A DNA stretch of 64,000 bases from Microcella alkaliphila (GCF_004216855.1 NZ_SGXT01000014.1:1-64000); one strand, 5' to 3'. Numbered from the stretch's first letter, positions 34,950 through 44,208 are shown. Notes: generated from the sequence alone by a model not told the origin. Made by a program: numbers and translations.

Positions 34950-36065
34950 GTGAACATCAAGCGTGCGGGCAGCCTTACCGCCCTTCTCGCCGCCGGAGCT
35001 CTCGTGCTCACCGGCTGCGCAACCAACGAAAGTGACGAGCCGACCACTCCGGCTGAGCCGGGTGCCGAGGCCCCCGCGGGCCTCTCGGGCACGCTCGTCG
35101 GCGCTGGCGCGTCGTCGGTCGGCGCCGCCATGGAGGGCTGGATCGCCGAGTTCCAGACCGCCAACCCCGACGTGACCGTCAACTACGACCCGAGCGGTTC
35201 GGGCGCGGGTCGCGAGACCTTTGCCGGCGGCGGCTCGGCCTTCGCGGGCTCGGACCGCGCGTTCCGCACCACCGAGCTCGAGGAGATCACCTTCGAGGCC
35301 TGCGCCCCCGACAGCGGCATCGTGCAGCTGCCCGTCTACATCTCGCCGATCGCCGTGATCTTTAACGTTGACGGCATCGAGTCGCTCAACATGGACGCCG
35401 ACACCATCGCCGGTATCTTCGCGGGCGAGATCACCAACTGGAATGACGAGGCCATCGCGTCGCAGAACGAGGGCGTCGACCTGCCCGACCTGCGCATCAC
35501 CCCGGTCAACCGCTCCGACTCGTCGGGCACCACTGAGAACTTCGTCGACTACCTCGCCCAGGCAGCGCCGAGCGTCTGGACCTTCGACGTCAGCGGCGAC
35601 TGGCCGACCGAGCTCGCCGCTGGCGAGGCCGCCCAGGGCACCTCGGGCGTTGTCGACGCCGTCACCAACGGTACGGGCACCATCGGTTACGCCGACGCCT
35701 CGCGCGCCGGAGGCCTCGGCCAGGTGTCGGTGCTCGTCGGTGACACCTACGTTCCGTTCTCGCCCGAGGCCGCCGCGGCCGTCGTCGACGACTCGGAGCT
35801 GCAGGAGGGTCGCGCCGACTTCGACCTCACCTTCGACCTGAACCGCAACACGGCTGACTCGGGCGCCTACCCGATCGTGCTCGTTGCCTACCTGATCACC
35901 TGCGAGACCTTCGCGGACTCGGCGCAGGCCGAGCTGACGCAGGCCTTCCTGCGCTACGTCGCCAGCGACGCCGGTCAGGCGAACGCGGCTGAGAACGCGG
36001 GCTCGGCCCCGATCTCGGCCACGCTCTCGGGCCAGGTCAACGCGGCGATCGACGTGATCTCCTAG
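34950..36065 (+). CDS. pstS: Phosphate ABC solute-binding lipoprotein, copy 2
   Basis: A 371-residue PstS with lipobox LTGC (Cys23). Phosphate-binding motifs are GAGASSVG, NYDPSGSGAGRETF, GSDRAFR and NRSDSSGTTENFVDYL. It opens at a GTG following GAAGGGA. A strong hairpin after its stop (36079-36118) separates it from pstC, unlike copy 1 where the genes overlap. Confidence 0.92.
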   Translation: MNIKRAGSLTALLAAGALVLTGCATNESDEPTTPAEPGAEAPAGLSGTLVGAGASSVGAAMEGWIAEFQTANPDVTVNYDPSGSGAGRETFAGGGSAFAGSDRAFRTTELEEITFEACAPDSGIVQLPVYISPIAVIFNVDGIESLNMDADTIAGIFAGEITNWNDEAIASQNEGVDLPDLRITPVNRSDSSGTTENFVDYLAQAAPSVWTFDVSGDWPTELAAGEAAQGTSGVVDAVTNGTGTIGYADASRAGGLGQVSVLVGDTYVPFSPEAAAAVVDDSELQEGRADFDLTFDLNRNTADSGAYPIVLVAYLITCETFADSAQAELTQAFLRYVASDAGQANAAENAGSAPISATLSGQVNAAIDVIS

Positions 36066-36078
36066 TCGATAGCCCTGA

Positions 36079-36118
36079 GCCGGGGTGGGCACTGCCTCAC
36101 GGCAGCGTCCACCCCGGC
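36079..36118 (+). terminator. Two-step hairpin between pstS and pstC copy 2
   Basis: GCCGGGGTGG (36079-36088) pairs perfectly with 36109-36118, with a second stem CTGCC/GGCAG nested inside. No T-tract follows. Such stems after binding-protein genes commonly give partial termination or protect the upstream mRNA, keeping the receptor in excess. Confidence 0.6.
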
Positions 36119-36195
36119 ACCACATTTCCACGGAACCACCGTCGTAACGACACACTGCACTACCCGCCCTGCATCACCCACCCGGAAGCGAGCGC

Positions 36196-37152
36196 ATGAC
36201 AGCCACGGCTACGCCCCCCACCGCCGCTGAGAGCCCCCGCGCGTATCAACGCCTGGGCGACCGCGTCTTCTCGAAGTCTGCACTCATCGCCGGCTCTCTG
36301 ATTCTCGTCATCCTCGCTGCCGTCGCCATCTTCCTTGTCGCCCAGAGCCTTCCCGCTCTCGTTGCCGACCCGAATGACTTCATCGGCCGACCCGACAGCT
36401 TCTGGGCCTACGTGTGGCCGCTTGTCTTCGGAACCCTCTGGTCGGCGTCGCTTGCCCTGCTCATGGCTTTGCCGCTCGCGATCGGCATCGCGCTCTTCAT
36501 CTCGCACTTCGCCCCCCGCCGCCTCGCACAGGCGCTCGGCTACATCATCGACCTGCTCGCCGCTGTGCCGAGCGTCGTCTACGGCCTGTGGGGCATCGGC
36601 GTTCTTGCCCCGGCCGTGCAGCCCCTGTACACGTGGTTGACGGAGAACCTCGGCTGGATTCCGCTCTTTGCCCCGCCCGCGTCGGGCACGGGTCGGACGA
36701 TTCTCACCGCCGCGATCGTGCTCGGTGTCATGATCCTGCCGGTCATGACGGCCATCTGTCGCGAGGTCTTCCTGCAAACCCCCGTTCTGCACGAGGAGGC
36801 CGCGCTGGCGCTCGGCGCAACGCGCTGGGAAATGATTCGCATGGCGGTGTTGCCCTTCGGCCGCCCCGGCATCGTCTCCGGAGCGATGCTCGGCCTCGGA
36901 CGTGCGCTCGGCGAAACGATGGCCGTGGCCATGGTTCTGTCACCGGCCGCCGTCGTGTCGTTCGCGGTTCTGCAGTCACGTAACCCCTCGACGATCGCCG
37001 CGAACATCGCGCTCAGCTTCCCCGAGTCGTACGGGGTCAACGTCAACCTCCTGATCGCGACGGGCCTCGTCCTCTTCGTGATCACCCTCATCGTGAACTC
37101 GATTGCCCGCTGGGTGGTCAACCGTCGCAAAGACTTCTCGGGAGCGAACTGA
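36196..37152 (+). CDS. pstC: Phosphate ABC permease PstC, copy 2
   Basis: A 318-residue PstC closely related to copy 1 along its length (for example LAQALGYIIDLLAAVPSVVYGLWGI and the GLGRALGETMAVAMVLSP region). Six spans are expected. It starts at an ATG preceded by GGAAGCGAG, 130 bases after pstS. One base separates its stop from the pstA start. Confidence 0.92.
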   Translation: MTATATPPTAAESPRAYQRLGDRVFSKSALIAGSLILVILAAVAIFLVAQSLPALVADPNDFIGRPDSFWAYVWPLVFGTLWSASLALLMALPLAIGIALFISHFAPRRLAQALGYIIDLLAAVPSVVYGLWGIGVLAPAVQPLYTWLTENLGWIPLFAPPASGTGRTILTAAIVLGVMILPVMTAICREVFLQTPVLHEEAALALGATRWEMIRMAVLPFGRPGIVSGAMLGLGRALGETMAVAMVLSPAAVVSFAVLQSRNPSTIAANIALSFPESYGVNVNLLIATGLVLFVITLIVNSIARWVVNRRKDFSGAN

Positions 37153-37153
37153 C

Positions 37154-38251
37154 ATGGCCATCGACAGCACTCCCGCGCCCCTGCGCACCTCGACGCCGGC
37201 GAACATTCACGACCACGGACGCCTCAATCGCCGCACGCCGTGGACGATCCTCGGGCTGAGCCTCGCGGCTGGGTTCGGCGTTGCGGCGTTCCTCGGCTCC
37301 GTCGGCGCGACGGACGGCCTCAGCCTGACCCTCGCTCTTGCCCTCGGCACCGTGCTGTACGTCGTCATGATCACCCTGATCAGCCGACAGATCGAAGGAA
37401 CGCGGCAGGCCACGGACCGCTTCGTTACGGCGATGGTGACGATCGCATTCACGGTCGCGATCATCCCGCTCATTTCCCTGCTCTTCACCGTCGTCACCCG
37501 CGGCGCTGCCCGATTCGACATTCAGTTCTTCTCCGAGTCGATGCGCAACGTTGTCGGCGAAGGCGGCGGCGCCGCTCACGCCATCGTCGGCACGCTGCTC
37601 ATGACCGGCACTGCGGCGATCATCTCCATCCCGATCGGCCTGATGACCGCGATCTACCTCGTGGAATACGGGCGCGGCCCGCTCGCCCGGGCGATCACGT
37701 TCTTCGTCGACGTCATGACGGGCATCCCCTCCATCGTCGCCGGCCTGTTCGCCTTCGCACTGTTCGCCCTCGTCTTCGGACCGGGTGTTCGCATGGGCTT
37801 CGCCGGCTCGATCGCGCTCAGCGTGCTGATGATTCCTGTCGTCGTGCGCTCCTGCGAGGAGATGCTGCGCATCGTGCCCAACGAATTGCGCGAGGCGGCG
37901 TACGCCCTTGGCGTGCCCAAGTGGCTCACGGTGCTGAAGGTCGTCTTGCCGACCTCCATCGCCGGCATCACGACGGGCATCATGATCGCCATCGCCCGCG
38001 TGATCGGAGAGACGGCGCCGCTACTCATCGTCGCCGGATTCACCGCGAGCATGAACTACGACATGTTCAACGACCGCATGCAGTCGCTGCCCGTGTTCGT
38101 CTTCACTTCCTACGCCAACCAGGGTGTCGACAGCCAGGCCTTCCTCGACCGCGCCTGGGCCGGCGCGCTCACCCTGATTCTCATCGTCATGGTGCTCAAC
38201 CTGACTGCCCGACTCATCGCCCGCCTCTTCGCGCCGACGCTCGGCCGCTGA
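37154..38251 (+). CDS. pstA: Phosphate ABC permease PstA, copy 2
   Basis: A 365-residue PstA starting at the ATG (MAIDSTP) directly after the pstC stop; the longer frame beginning at 37103 lies in pstC and is not used. Domain order matches copy 1, with [22 protein letters not shown] as the ATPase-contact loop. Variation from copy 1 is concentrated in the N-terminal third. Confidence 0.92.
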   Translation: MAIDSTPAPLRTSTPANIHDHGRLNRRTPWTILGLSLAAGFGVAAFLGSVGATDGLSLTLALALGTVLYVVMITLISRQIEGTRQATDRFVTAMVTIAFTVAIIPLISLLFTVVTRGAARFDIQFFSESMRNVVGEGGGAAHAIVGTLLMTGTAAIISIPIGLMTAIYLVEYGRGPLARAITFFVDVMTGIPSIVAGLFAFALFALVFGPGVRMGFAGSIALSVLMIPVVVRSCEEMLRIVPNELREAAYALGVPKWLTVLKVVLPTSIAGITTGIMIAIARVIGETAPLLIVAGFTASMNYDMFNDRMQSLPVFVFTSYANQGVDSQAFLDRAWAGALTLILIVMVLNLTARLIARLFAPTLGR

Positions 38252-38274
38252 CCCCCAGAGAAGAAAGTTCACCC

Positions 38275-39054
38275 GTGTCTAAGCGCATCGAAGTCCGCGA
38301 CCTCAACGTCTACTACGGCAAGTTCAAGGCCGTAGAGGATGTCAGCCTCACCATTGAGCCCCGCAGCGTGACAGCCTTCATCGGGCCGTCAGGATGCGGA
38401 AAGTCGACGTTCATCCGCACGCTGAACCGCATGCACGAAGTGATTCCCGGCGCCTACGTCGAAGGCGAGGTGCTCGTCGACGGCGACAACCTGTACGGCG
38501 CGGGCATCGACCCCGTTCTCGTGCGCCGCCAGGTCGGCATGGTGTTCCAGCGCCCCAACCCGTTCCCGACGATGTCGATTGCCGACAACGTGCTCGCCGG
38601 CGTCAAGCTCAACAACCGTCGCATCTCGAAGTCGGACGCCGACGACCTCGTCGAAAAGTCCCTCCAGGGCGCGAATCTCTGGAACGAGGTCAAGGATCGC
38701 CTCGACCGCCCCGGCTCGTCTCTCTCGGGCGGTCAACAGCAGCGCCTCTGCATCGCCCGGGCGATCGCCGTCGAGCCCGAGGTGATTCTCATGGACGAGC
38801 CCTGCTCGGCCCTCGACCCCATCTCGACCCTCGCGATCGAAGACCTCATCGAGGAGCTCAAGCGCGACTACACGATCGTCATCGTCACCCACAACATGCA
38901 GCAGGCCTCGCGGGTGAGTGACAAGACCGCGTTCTTCACCATCGCCGGCACGGGCATGCCCGGCACGCTCATCGAGTATGACGACACCTCGGTGATCTTC
39001 TCGAACCCGTCCGTCAAGGCGACGGAAGACTACGTCTCGGGCAAGTTCGGGTGA
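38275..39054 (+). CDS. pstB: Phosphate ABC ATPase PstB, copy 2
   Basis: A 259-residue PstB with the same Walker A, signature and Walker B as copy 1. It opens at a GTG following GAAGAAAG. Its last codons overlap the start of the following response-regulator gene (GGGTGAGC), tying regulator translation to this copy of the transporter. Confidence 0.93.
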   Translation: MSKRIEVRDLNVYYGKFKAVEDVSLTIEPRSVTAFIGPSGCGKSTFIRTLNRMHEVIPGAYVEGEVLVDGDNLYGAGIDPVLVRRQVGMVFQRPNPFPTMSIADNVLAGVKLNNRRISKSDADDLVEKSLQGANLWNEVKDRLDRPGSSLSGGQQQRLCIARAIAVEPEVILMDEPCSALDPISTLAIEDLIEELKRDYTIVIVTHNMQQASRVSDKTAFFTIAGTGMPGTLIEYDDTSVIFSNPSVKATEDYVSGKFG

Positions 39055-39785
39055 GCCCGCAGACTCAGGATGCTCCCCGCGCCGCCCAGGGACCGCGCGC
39101 GTTTCGGCGCGTGGCCGGCACTACCGCCCTCCGGGAGCTGTGCCGCGACACCGACCGGCAGTTGATCGCCGCCGGAGTCGACTATGTGGCGCACCGCGAC
39201 GCCGCAGAGTTGCTTGTCGCGCTCGCGAGCGACGCTCCCGACGTGGTGCTGACGCCCGCCGAGCCGACTGGGGTGGAGCTCGACGCACTCATCAATACCG
39301 TGCACCAGTGGGCGAACGTGCCCGTCGTTGTGGCGATCGACGCGGCAGCGACCGGCAACACTGACGCTGCTCGCGCGCTCGACGCAGGCGCCAACGCTCT
39401 CTTGCCAACGCCCTTCACGGCCGAGGAATTGCGTCGCTGCCTCATGGGGCTCGGGCTGCCGAGCTCACCCCACGCGCCCGCCGTCATCGTCGGCGACCTG
39501 CACATCGACACCGCCGCCCACATGGTCAGCTACGCCGGAGTCGACGTGCGCCTCACCCACCGTGAGTTCTCGATGCTGCACACGATCGCCGCCCGCGCCC
39601 CGCGCCTCGTGTCTCCGCAGGACCTCGCGCGCCAGTTCTCCCCCGACGTCGACTCCGAGGCGGGGGCGCGCGCGGTGCGCGTCATGATCGGGTCGATCCG
39701 CGCGAAGCTGGGCGCAGCATCCGAGCGGGGGCTGTCGCCCATCGAAACCGTCCGTGGCGTCGGCTACCGGGTGCGGGTCGACTAA
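39051..39785 (+). CDS. OmpR-type regulator with degenerate receiver
   Basis: A 244-residue protein. About residues 20-135 align with a response-regulator receiver, but the acidic pair, the phospho-accepting Asp ([12 protein letters not shown] where PDLVLLDxxxPG is expected) and the Lys (LLPTPF for VxKPF) are all absent. Residues ~145-244 form an intact OmpR/PhoB winged helix ending in [12 protein letters not shown]. The GTG start overlaps the pstB stop. Like GlnR-type orphans it cannot be controlled by ordinary phosphorylation. I infer a role in phosphate or stress regulation from position only. Confidence 0.83.
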   Translation: MSPQTQDAPRAAQGPRAFRRVAGTTALRELCRDTDRQLIAAGVDYVAHRDAAELLVALASDAPDVVLTPAEPTGVELDALINTVHQWANVPVVVAIDAAATGNTDAARALDAGANALLPTPFTAEELRRCLMGLGLPSSPHAPAVIVGDLHIDTAAHMVSYAGVDVRLTHREFSMLHTIAARAPRLVSPQDLARQFSPDVDSEAGARAVRVMIGSIRAKLGAASERGLSPIETVRGVGYRVRVD

Positions 39786-39788
39786 GCC

Positions 39789-40643
39789 TTACGCAGACTC
39801 GGTGACGATCGCGACGATCGGGTCGCTCGTCGGCTGCGGGCTACCCGACGCGGGCTCGACCGTCACGCCGACGATCGTTCCGGCGACGAACTCGCCCTCA
39901 AGCACCTGCACGGTCTGCCCGTCGGCGTCGACCGTGAACAGGCCGGCCGGCGAGATCTGGTCGCCCGTGATGTACCAGAGCGCATACGCCTCGTCGTCGG
40001 AGAGCGTCGCGAGGCCGTCGAACACCATCACCGACAGCCCGAGTGACTCGGAGCTCACGAGGCTCGCCGTCGCACCACCCGCGACCTCGCTCGAGGCGAC
40101 CGTCGCATCGGGAGCGGCGACCACCTGCGCCAGCACCTGCTGGTTGACCGAACTCGGGCGCACCAGATCGGCGGCGAAGGCTCCGGCGAAGAACAGGACG
40201 ACGGCGGCCGCGGCAGCCGCGACAATCGTCGCCGGGCGGGCGAACCACCGCATACGGGCCTTGTCGGCGGCGAGACCGCTCATCGGGATCGGCGCAGGAA
40301 TCTCCGTTGCCGGCTCCGCACCGGCCAGAGTGTGAGCGGGCGCCAGCTGGGCCGGGTCGACCGGGGCGGCGTGGGCCGCGAGCTGCGCGCCCGCGTCTTC
40401 GCGCGGCAACTGCGGCGTCGCCGCCAGCTGCGCCATGACCGACTGCTTCAGACCCGGCGACGGGGCGACGGGAGCGGTGGCCGCTCCGAGCATCCCCGTT
40501 GCCTCGCGCAGCGACTCGACCTCGCGCTGCAGCTCTGGCGAAAGCGCCAGCACCAGTTCGAACTCGGCTGCCTCGTCGGCGTCGAGCGCGCCCAGCGCGT
40601 AGGCGGCAGCGGTCTCAAGCTGCTCGTTCGACAACGAACTCAT
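39789..40643 (-). CDS. rskA: Anti-sigma-K factor, RskA type
   Basis: A 284-residue protein. The N-terminal anti-sigma domain spans about residues 5-75 (LETAAAYALGALDADEAAEFE). A single membrane span lies at about 137-160 (ATIVAAAAAAVVLFFAGAF). The extracellular RskA domain follows (LSVMVFDGLATLSDDEAYALWYI). It should hold SigK at the membrane until released by regulated proteolysis. Its start overlaps the sigK stop by four bases. Confidence 0.88.
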   Translation of the reverse strand: MSSLSNEQLETAAAYALGALDADEAAEFELVLALSPELQREVESLREATGMLGAATAPVAPSPGLKQSVMAQLAATPQLPREDAGAQLAAHAAPVDPAQLAPAHTLAGAEPATEIPAPIPMSGLAADKARMRWFARPATIVAAAAAAVVLFFAGAFAADLVRPSSVNQQVLAQVVAAPDATVASSEVAGGATASLVSSESLGLSVMVFDGLATLSDDEAYALWYITGDQISPAGLFTVDADGQTVQVLEGEFVAGTIVGVTVEPASGSPQPTSDPIVAIVTESA

Positions 40644-41293
40644 GACGCCACCCCCAATTCTGTGCGCAGGCGTATCAGCCCATCGCGCAATCGTGTCTTA
40701 ACTGTTCCGAGCGGAATGTTCAGCATCTCGGCCACCTCGCTCTGCGTGTAGCCGCCGTAGTACGCGAGCTCGACGGCCTGCCGTTGCAGGTCGCTCAACC
40801 TCGCCATCGCCTTCTCCACTCGCTTGTGTTCGATGCTGATCTCGACCGTCTCCGACACCGTGTCGACGTCTCGGCCGAGATCGCGGATGCCGATCTTGGT
40901 GTCCCGATCGCGGCTCGCCTGGGCGCTGCGCACCCGGTCGATCGCGCGTCGGTGAGCCATCGTGAGCATCCACGTCACCGCTTTCCCCTTATTCGGATCG
41001 AAGCGCGAAGCGGTTTGCCACACTTCGAGCAAGACCTCCTGCACGACCTCCTCCGACTGCGCGTGGTCTTTCAGCACGTGGCGCACGAGGCCCAGCATGC
41101 GGGGCGCGATGAGGTCGTAGAGGTCGCTGAACGCGCGCTGGTCGCCGGTCGCGACCCGCGTCAGCAGCGCGGTCGCCTCGTCGGCGGTGGGCGGCGTCGC
41201 GTCGTCGGTCGCCACCTCTGGTTCTGGATGCACGGCTCCAGCATTCCAGGTCGTGGCCGCTTCGGGTGCGTAATCGCTGAGAACGCGGGTCAT
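40640..41293 (-). CDS. sigK: ECF sigma factor, SigK type
   Basis: A 217-residue sigma-70-family protein. Region 2 (AFSDLYDLIAPRMLGLVRHVLKD to KGKAVTWMLTMAHRRAIDRVR) and region 4 (LSDLQRQAVELAYYGGYTQSEVAEML) are both complete. Pairing with RskA assigns it to the SigK group. The copper-related genes upstream on the same strand are candidate targets, by position only. Confidence 0.9.
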   Translation of the reverse strand: MTRVLSDYAPEAATTWNAGAVHPEPEVATDDATPPTADEATALLTRVATGDQRAFSDLYDLIAPRMLGLVRHVLKDHAQSEEVVQEVLLEVWQTASRFDPNKGKAVTWMLTMAHRRAIDRVRSAQASRDRDTKIGIRDLGRDVDTVSETVEISIEHKRVEKAMARLSDLQRQAVELAYYGGYTQSEVAEMLNIPLGTVKTRLRDGLIRLRTELGVAS

Positions 41294-41412
41294 TGCTCGA
41301 GTTCACGCGGCGTGCGCCCAGGGCACGCGGAAACGCCGGGCGGGAATGCAGTCCCGCCCGGCGGCTCCGAGTTCACCTAGTTGGAGGAACAACTCTGGTG
41401 AGGTGTCGGCCC

Positions 41413-42102
41413 TTACTGCAGGCCGAGGTTCGCCGCGATGCCGCCGGCGAGAGCGGTGGCGGTCATCGGCATGTGGCTGGCGGCCTCCTTGAGGAGGTCG
41501 AAGTAGGCCGGGTCGCCCGCGATGTTCGCATCGATCGCCGCAAGCAGCGTCACGGCGTGCATTTCGAGCTCAGCCTGAACGGCCTCGGCCGGCAGCTCGG
41601 GAACGACCGAGTTGATCAGCTCACCGAACGACACGGCGTAGGCGTTCAGGTCGGCCACGGCCTGGTCGGCCAGCTCCTGGTCGCCGGTCGCCTGACCGAG
41701 GGTGTAGTTCACGAAGAACGGGATGTGCGAGCGCCACGAGTCAAGGAAGGGCTGCTCGGCGTCGGGGTAGGCCGAGCCGACAAGTGCGGCAACCTCGACC
41801 GAGTTCTCGTCCAGCGCCGCGACGGCCGCCTGAACGGCCGGGGTCTCGAGGTCGCCCCCGTCGGCGAGCGCCTGGTTGATCGCGGCACCGGCGAGGTACA
41901 CGTGGTCGGCGAGCAGGGCGGTCAGCGCGGCGCGGAGGTTCGCCCCGTCGCTGTTGACGGTGTCGATCATGGGAGCCTCGGCCTCGGGGGCCGGCTGCTC
42001 CATCGTGGGCTCATCGGCCGGAGCCTCCGCCTCGGCGGCGCAGCCGGACAGGACGAGGGCAGCGGCGAGGCCGAGGCCAGCAAATGCAGTTACCTTGCGC
42101 AT
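41413..42102 (-). CDS. Secreted lipoprotein with repeated helical units
   Basis: A 229-residue protein with lipobox LSGC (Cys21) and an acidic linker. The mature part shows two related helical units of about 80 residues (LLADHVYLAG...SWRSHIPFFVNYT and the second LEMHAVTLLAAID). His, Met and aromatic residues recur at similar positions. I do not recognise a defined function. It follows a cupredoxin gene and precedes sigK-rskA, so metal handling or redox at the cell surface is a guess. The start is the ATG at 42102, preceded by AAGGAGAT. Confidence 0.72.
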   Translation of the reverse strand: MRKVTAFAGLGLAAALVLSGCAAEAEAPADEPTMEQPAPEAEAPMIDTVNSDGANLRAALTALLADHVYLAGAAINQALADGGDLETPAVQAAVAALDENSVEVAALVGSAYPDAEQPFLDSWRSHIPFFVNYTLGQATGDQELADQAVADLNAYAVSFGELINSVVPELPAEAVQAELEMHAVTLLAAIDANIAGDPAYFDLLKEAASHMPMTATALAGGIAANLGLQ

Positions 42103-42118
42103 GGTGCGTATCTCCTTG

Positions 42119-42153
42119 TGTGTGGTGGAACTGTGTGGTGGAACTGTGTGGTG
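42119..42153. repeat. Short tandem repeat, 13-base unit
   Basis: The unit TGTGTGGTGGAAC is present about two and a half times between the cupredoxin and lipoprotein genes. No function is visible. Confidence 0.55.
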
Positions 42154-42179
42154 AGCCGGGAGGTGATCCGTGCATCCCG

Positions 42180-42714
42180 CTAGCCGGCCGCCTCGACGGT
42201 GACGGAACCGTTCATCGTGAGGTGGGGCTCGCAGAAGTACGGGTACTCCCCCGGTTCGGTGAATGTGAAGGAGAAGGTGTCCCCCTCTTCCCCCGCCCGC
42301 GCGAGCGCGTGACGGAACATGCCATCGGCCTCCTGGCTGCCGCGGAGACCGGTCGTCTCGTTGACGTCCCCCCCAGGCGCCGGAGGTGATCGTGTGACCG
42401 ATCCCTTCGGCGTTACGCCAGGTCACCGTCGTTCCGACGGGCACCGTGATCGTCGGCGGGGTGAACCGCAGTCCAATCGTGATGACCTCGTCGGGACCGG
42501 GCTCGGCCGGAACAGCCGGCTCGGCGTCGTCGGTGGTGTTCGGCTCGTCGCGCTGCGCGTCGGGGGCGATGGATGCGCTCGGCTCGGCGGTCGGGGATGT
42601 CGCGGATGCGCATCCCGTCGCCCCGAGGAGGGCGGCCAGCGTCGCCGCAGCGAGCGCCGCACGCACCGGGACGGTGCGCCGCGCAGTGCGGGAGCCGAAC
42701 GTGGTCGATGTCAT
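42180..42714 (-). pseudogene. Cupredoxin (plastocyanin-like) lipoprotein, frameshifted
   Basis: Codons from ATG 42714 encode a lipoprotein signal (GATGC), a Pro/Glu/Asp linker, then the copper-fold strands ITIGLRFTPPTITVPVGTTVTWRN and the first copper ligand in GHTITSG. The frame then breaks in a run of seven G (seven C on the plus strand, 42368-42374). Removing one base restores GDVNETTGL through YPYFCEPHLTMNG, which carries the Cys, His and Met copper ligands, and a stop at 42180. As given, the product runs out of frame into the next gene. It may be a sequencing error or a slippage switch. Confidence 0.78.
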
Positions 42715-43152
42715 GCCCAGTGTTCGGGGGCGTCGGGCATCCGGTTTGGCGCGGATGGTGCCGTGGAGGTGACTCTCAGGTTCCGGGGTGCGGGTCGGCG
42801 TGGGCGGCGGACAGCGTGCGGGGTGGGCGGGGAGAGCGGGCGCCGGTGCCCGCGATCCCACCCGGGGGCGCTGGCGACTACTCCGGTGTAGGAGTTCCTA
42901 CAGTTCAGTAGTCGCTCGCACCAGCGCGCGGGCGGGAGCGCGCGCGGCGGGCAGGAGGAACGCCGTCACGGCGTGCGGGCACGAAAAAGCCGGCCCGCAG
43001 AACGCCTCTCGGCGCGAGGCCGCTCGTAGCGGCGAAATGTGGAGCCCGGGGTTACTGCGGACCGGCTGCTCAAGACTAACGGCGGTGCACGCTGGGTTAT
43101 TCCGCGGATAATCAGGTGCGGGCCGACCCCGGGCGTGTCGGAGTGCGAAAGT

Positions 43153-43367
43153 GTGCGGGTTCGCGCAACTCTTGCGGGTTTGCCACTGCACGAGTTGCGT
43201 AAACCCGCACGACAAGGGTGCCGCGGCTCCGGAACGGGGCGCATGCTCGCCGAGACAAGGGTTTGCGCCGAAACACGCCTGACCCGAGGGTTGTCTCGGC
43301 GTAGACCCCTGTGTCGGCGCGGGTGTGCGGCAGTTTGGGCGCGGTGCGCCAGGACAAAGTGCCGCAC
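43153..43367. repeat. Three successive inverted repeats, palindrome-rich spacer
   Basis: In the 720-base gap between the cupredoxin and a hypothetical gene, three stems follow one another. They are 43153-43171 with 43192-43210 (17 of 19 paired), 43248-43258 with 43291-43301 (11 of 11), and 43325-43332 with 43360-43367 (8 of 8). I find no credible gene in 42715-43434. Structured RNA, bidirectional termination or REP-like repeats are possible. Confidence 0.55.
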
Positions 43368-43434
43368 TGCGGCCACACTGACGCACCGGCAGGCCCGGCA
43401 GCGGGGAGGCGCGGCACGCGCGCGCCTCCCCGCC

Positions 43435-44085
43435 CTAGTCGAGGGCGGCGCGGCGCTCAAGGGCTGCGCAGGCCGTGAAGTCGTCCGCGCTCTCGGCGAG
43501 GCGGGATGCTCGCCCCGTCATCACGGCGGCGCGCTCGTCGTCGAGACCCGCATCCGCGTCGTCGGCGAGGTCGGCCGCACCCGCGGCCGACACCCGACAG
43601 AACGCCGCAGCGCGGTCGAGCGCGACAGCGAAATCTCCTGAGTAGGCGCCGCGCAACACCTGGTCGGCGAGCCGGAGGATCTCCCCCGGGCCGGTGGGCG
43701 CCTCGGCCCCGGCGACGACGACGTGGGCGCTCGAGGTGAGCACCTCAGAGCCGCGCTGATAAATGAGGGCGGTGCCCCGAGCATCCTGACGAATCATCGC
43801 GCGAAGCAGCGAAAGGCGCCACAGCGCGCCGGGCAGGGTGCGGGGCCCGGCCTGCGCCCAGAGCTCGGCGAGCGTGTCGAGTCCGTGCTCGTCGGTGTAG
43901 GCGACCATGCGCTCGACCACGTCGGCGTCGTCGGCGGCAGCCGTGCGCACGCGGTGCACGAGCGCGCGGGCGCTGTCGTGGGCGATACGCAACTGCACGG
44001 CGGGGTCGAGTCCGCCCTCGTAGGCCTCGAAGAACTCGGAGGGCACACGTGTGGGTCGGTGGGGACGCTCGGCCATGGCCGCCAC
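43435..44085 (-). CDS. Conserved actinobacterial hypothetical protein
   Basis: A 216-residue soluble, helix-rich, Ala/Arg/Asp-rich protein without signal peptide or membrane span. It reads as coding by codon bias and ends just before the palindromic region. Starts at 44085 (MAAMAERPH) and 44076 are both possible. It lies divergent to tRNA-Lys. I do not recognise a domain and assign no function. Confidence 0.7.
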   Translation of the reverse strand: MAAMAERPHRPTRVPSEFFEAYEGGLDPAVQLRIAHDSARALVHRVRTAAADDADVVERMVAYTDEHGLDTLAELWAQAGPRTLPGALWRLSLLRAMIRQDARGTALIYQRGSEVLTSSAHVVVAGAEAPTGPGEILRLADQVLRGAYSGDFAVALDRAAAFCRVSAAGAADLADDADAGLDDERAAVMTGRASRLAESADDFTACAALERRAALD

Positions 44086-44130
44086 GCTACCCCCGAGCGC
44101 TGGGCGTCGCGGGCCGGTACGCTGGTGGGC

Positions 44131-44203
44131 GGGCCTCTAGCTCAGTTGGCAGAGCAGCGGACTTTTAATCCGCGGGTCGTCGGTTCGAGCCCGACGGGGC
44201 CCA
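44131..44203 (+). tRNA. tRNA-Lys (anticodon TTT)
   Basis: A full cloverleaf of 73 bases: acceptor GGGCCTC with GGGGCCC, D-arm GCTCAGTTGGCAGAGC, anticodon loop CTTTTAA with anticodon TTT at 44163-44165, and T-arm GTCGGTTCGAGCCCGAC. The CCA end is not fully encoded. Confidence 0.95.
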
Positions 44204-44208
44204 CAACG

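Noticed and set aside
41413-42861. One 482-codon frame joining cupredoxin and lipoprotein
   Set aside because: The middle part is out-of-frame translation. Both proteins have their own lipoprotein signals and starts; a single-base homopolymer shift explains the continuity.
42898-43386. Minus-strand 162-codon frame
   Set aside because: It lies across the three palindromes, is rich in Arg, Pro and Cys, has no recognisable motif and no ribosome binding site.
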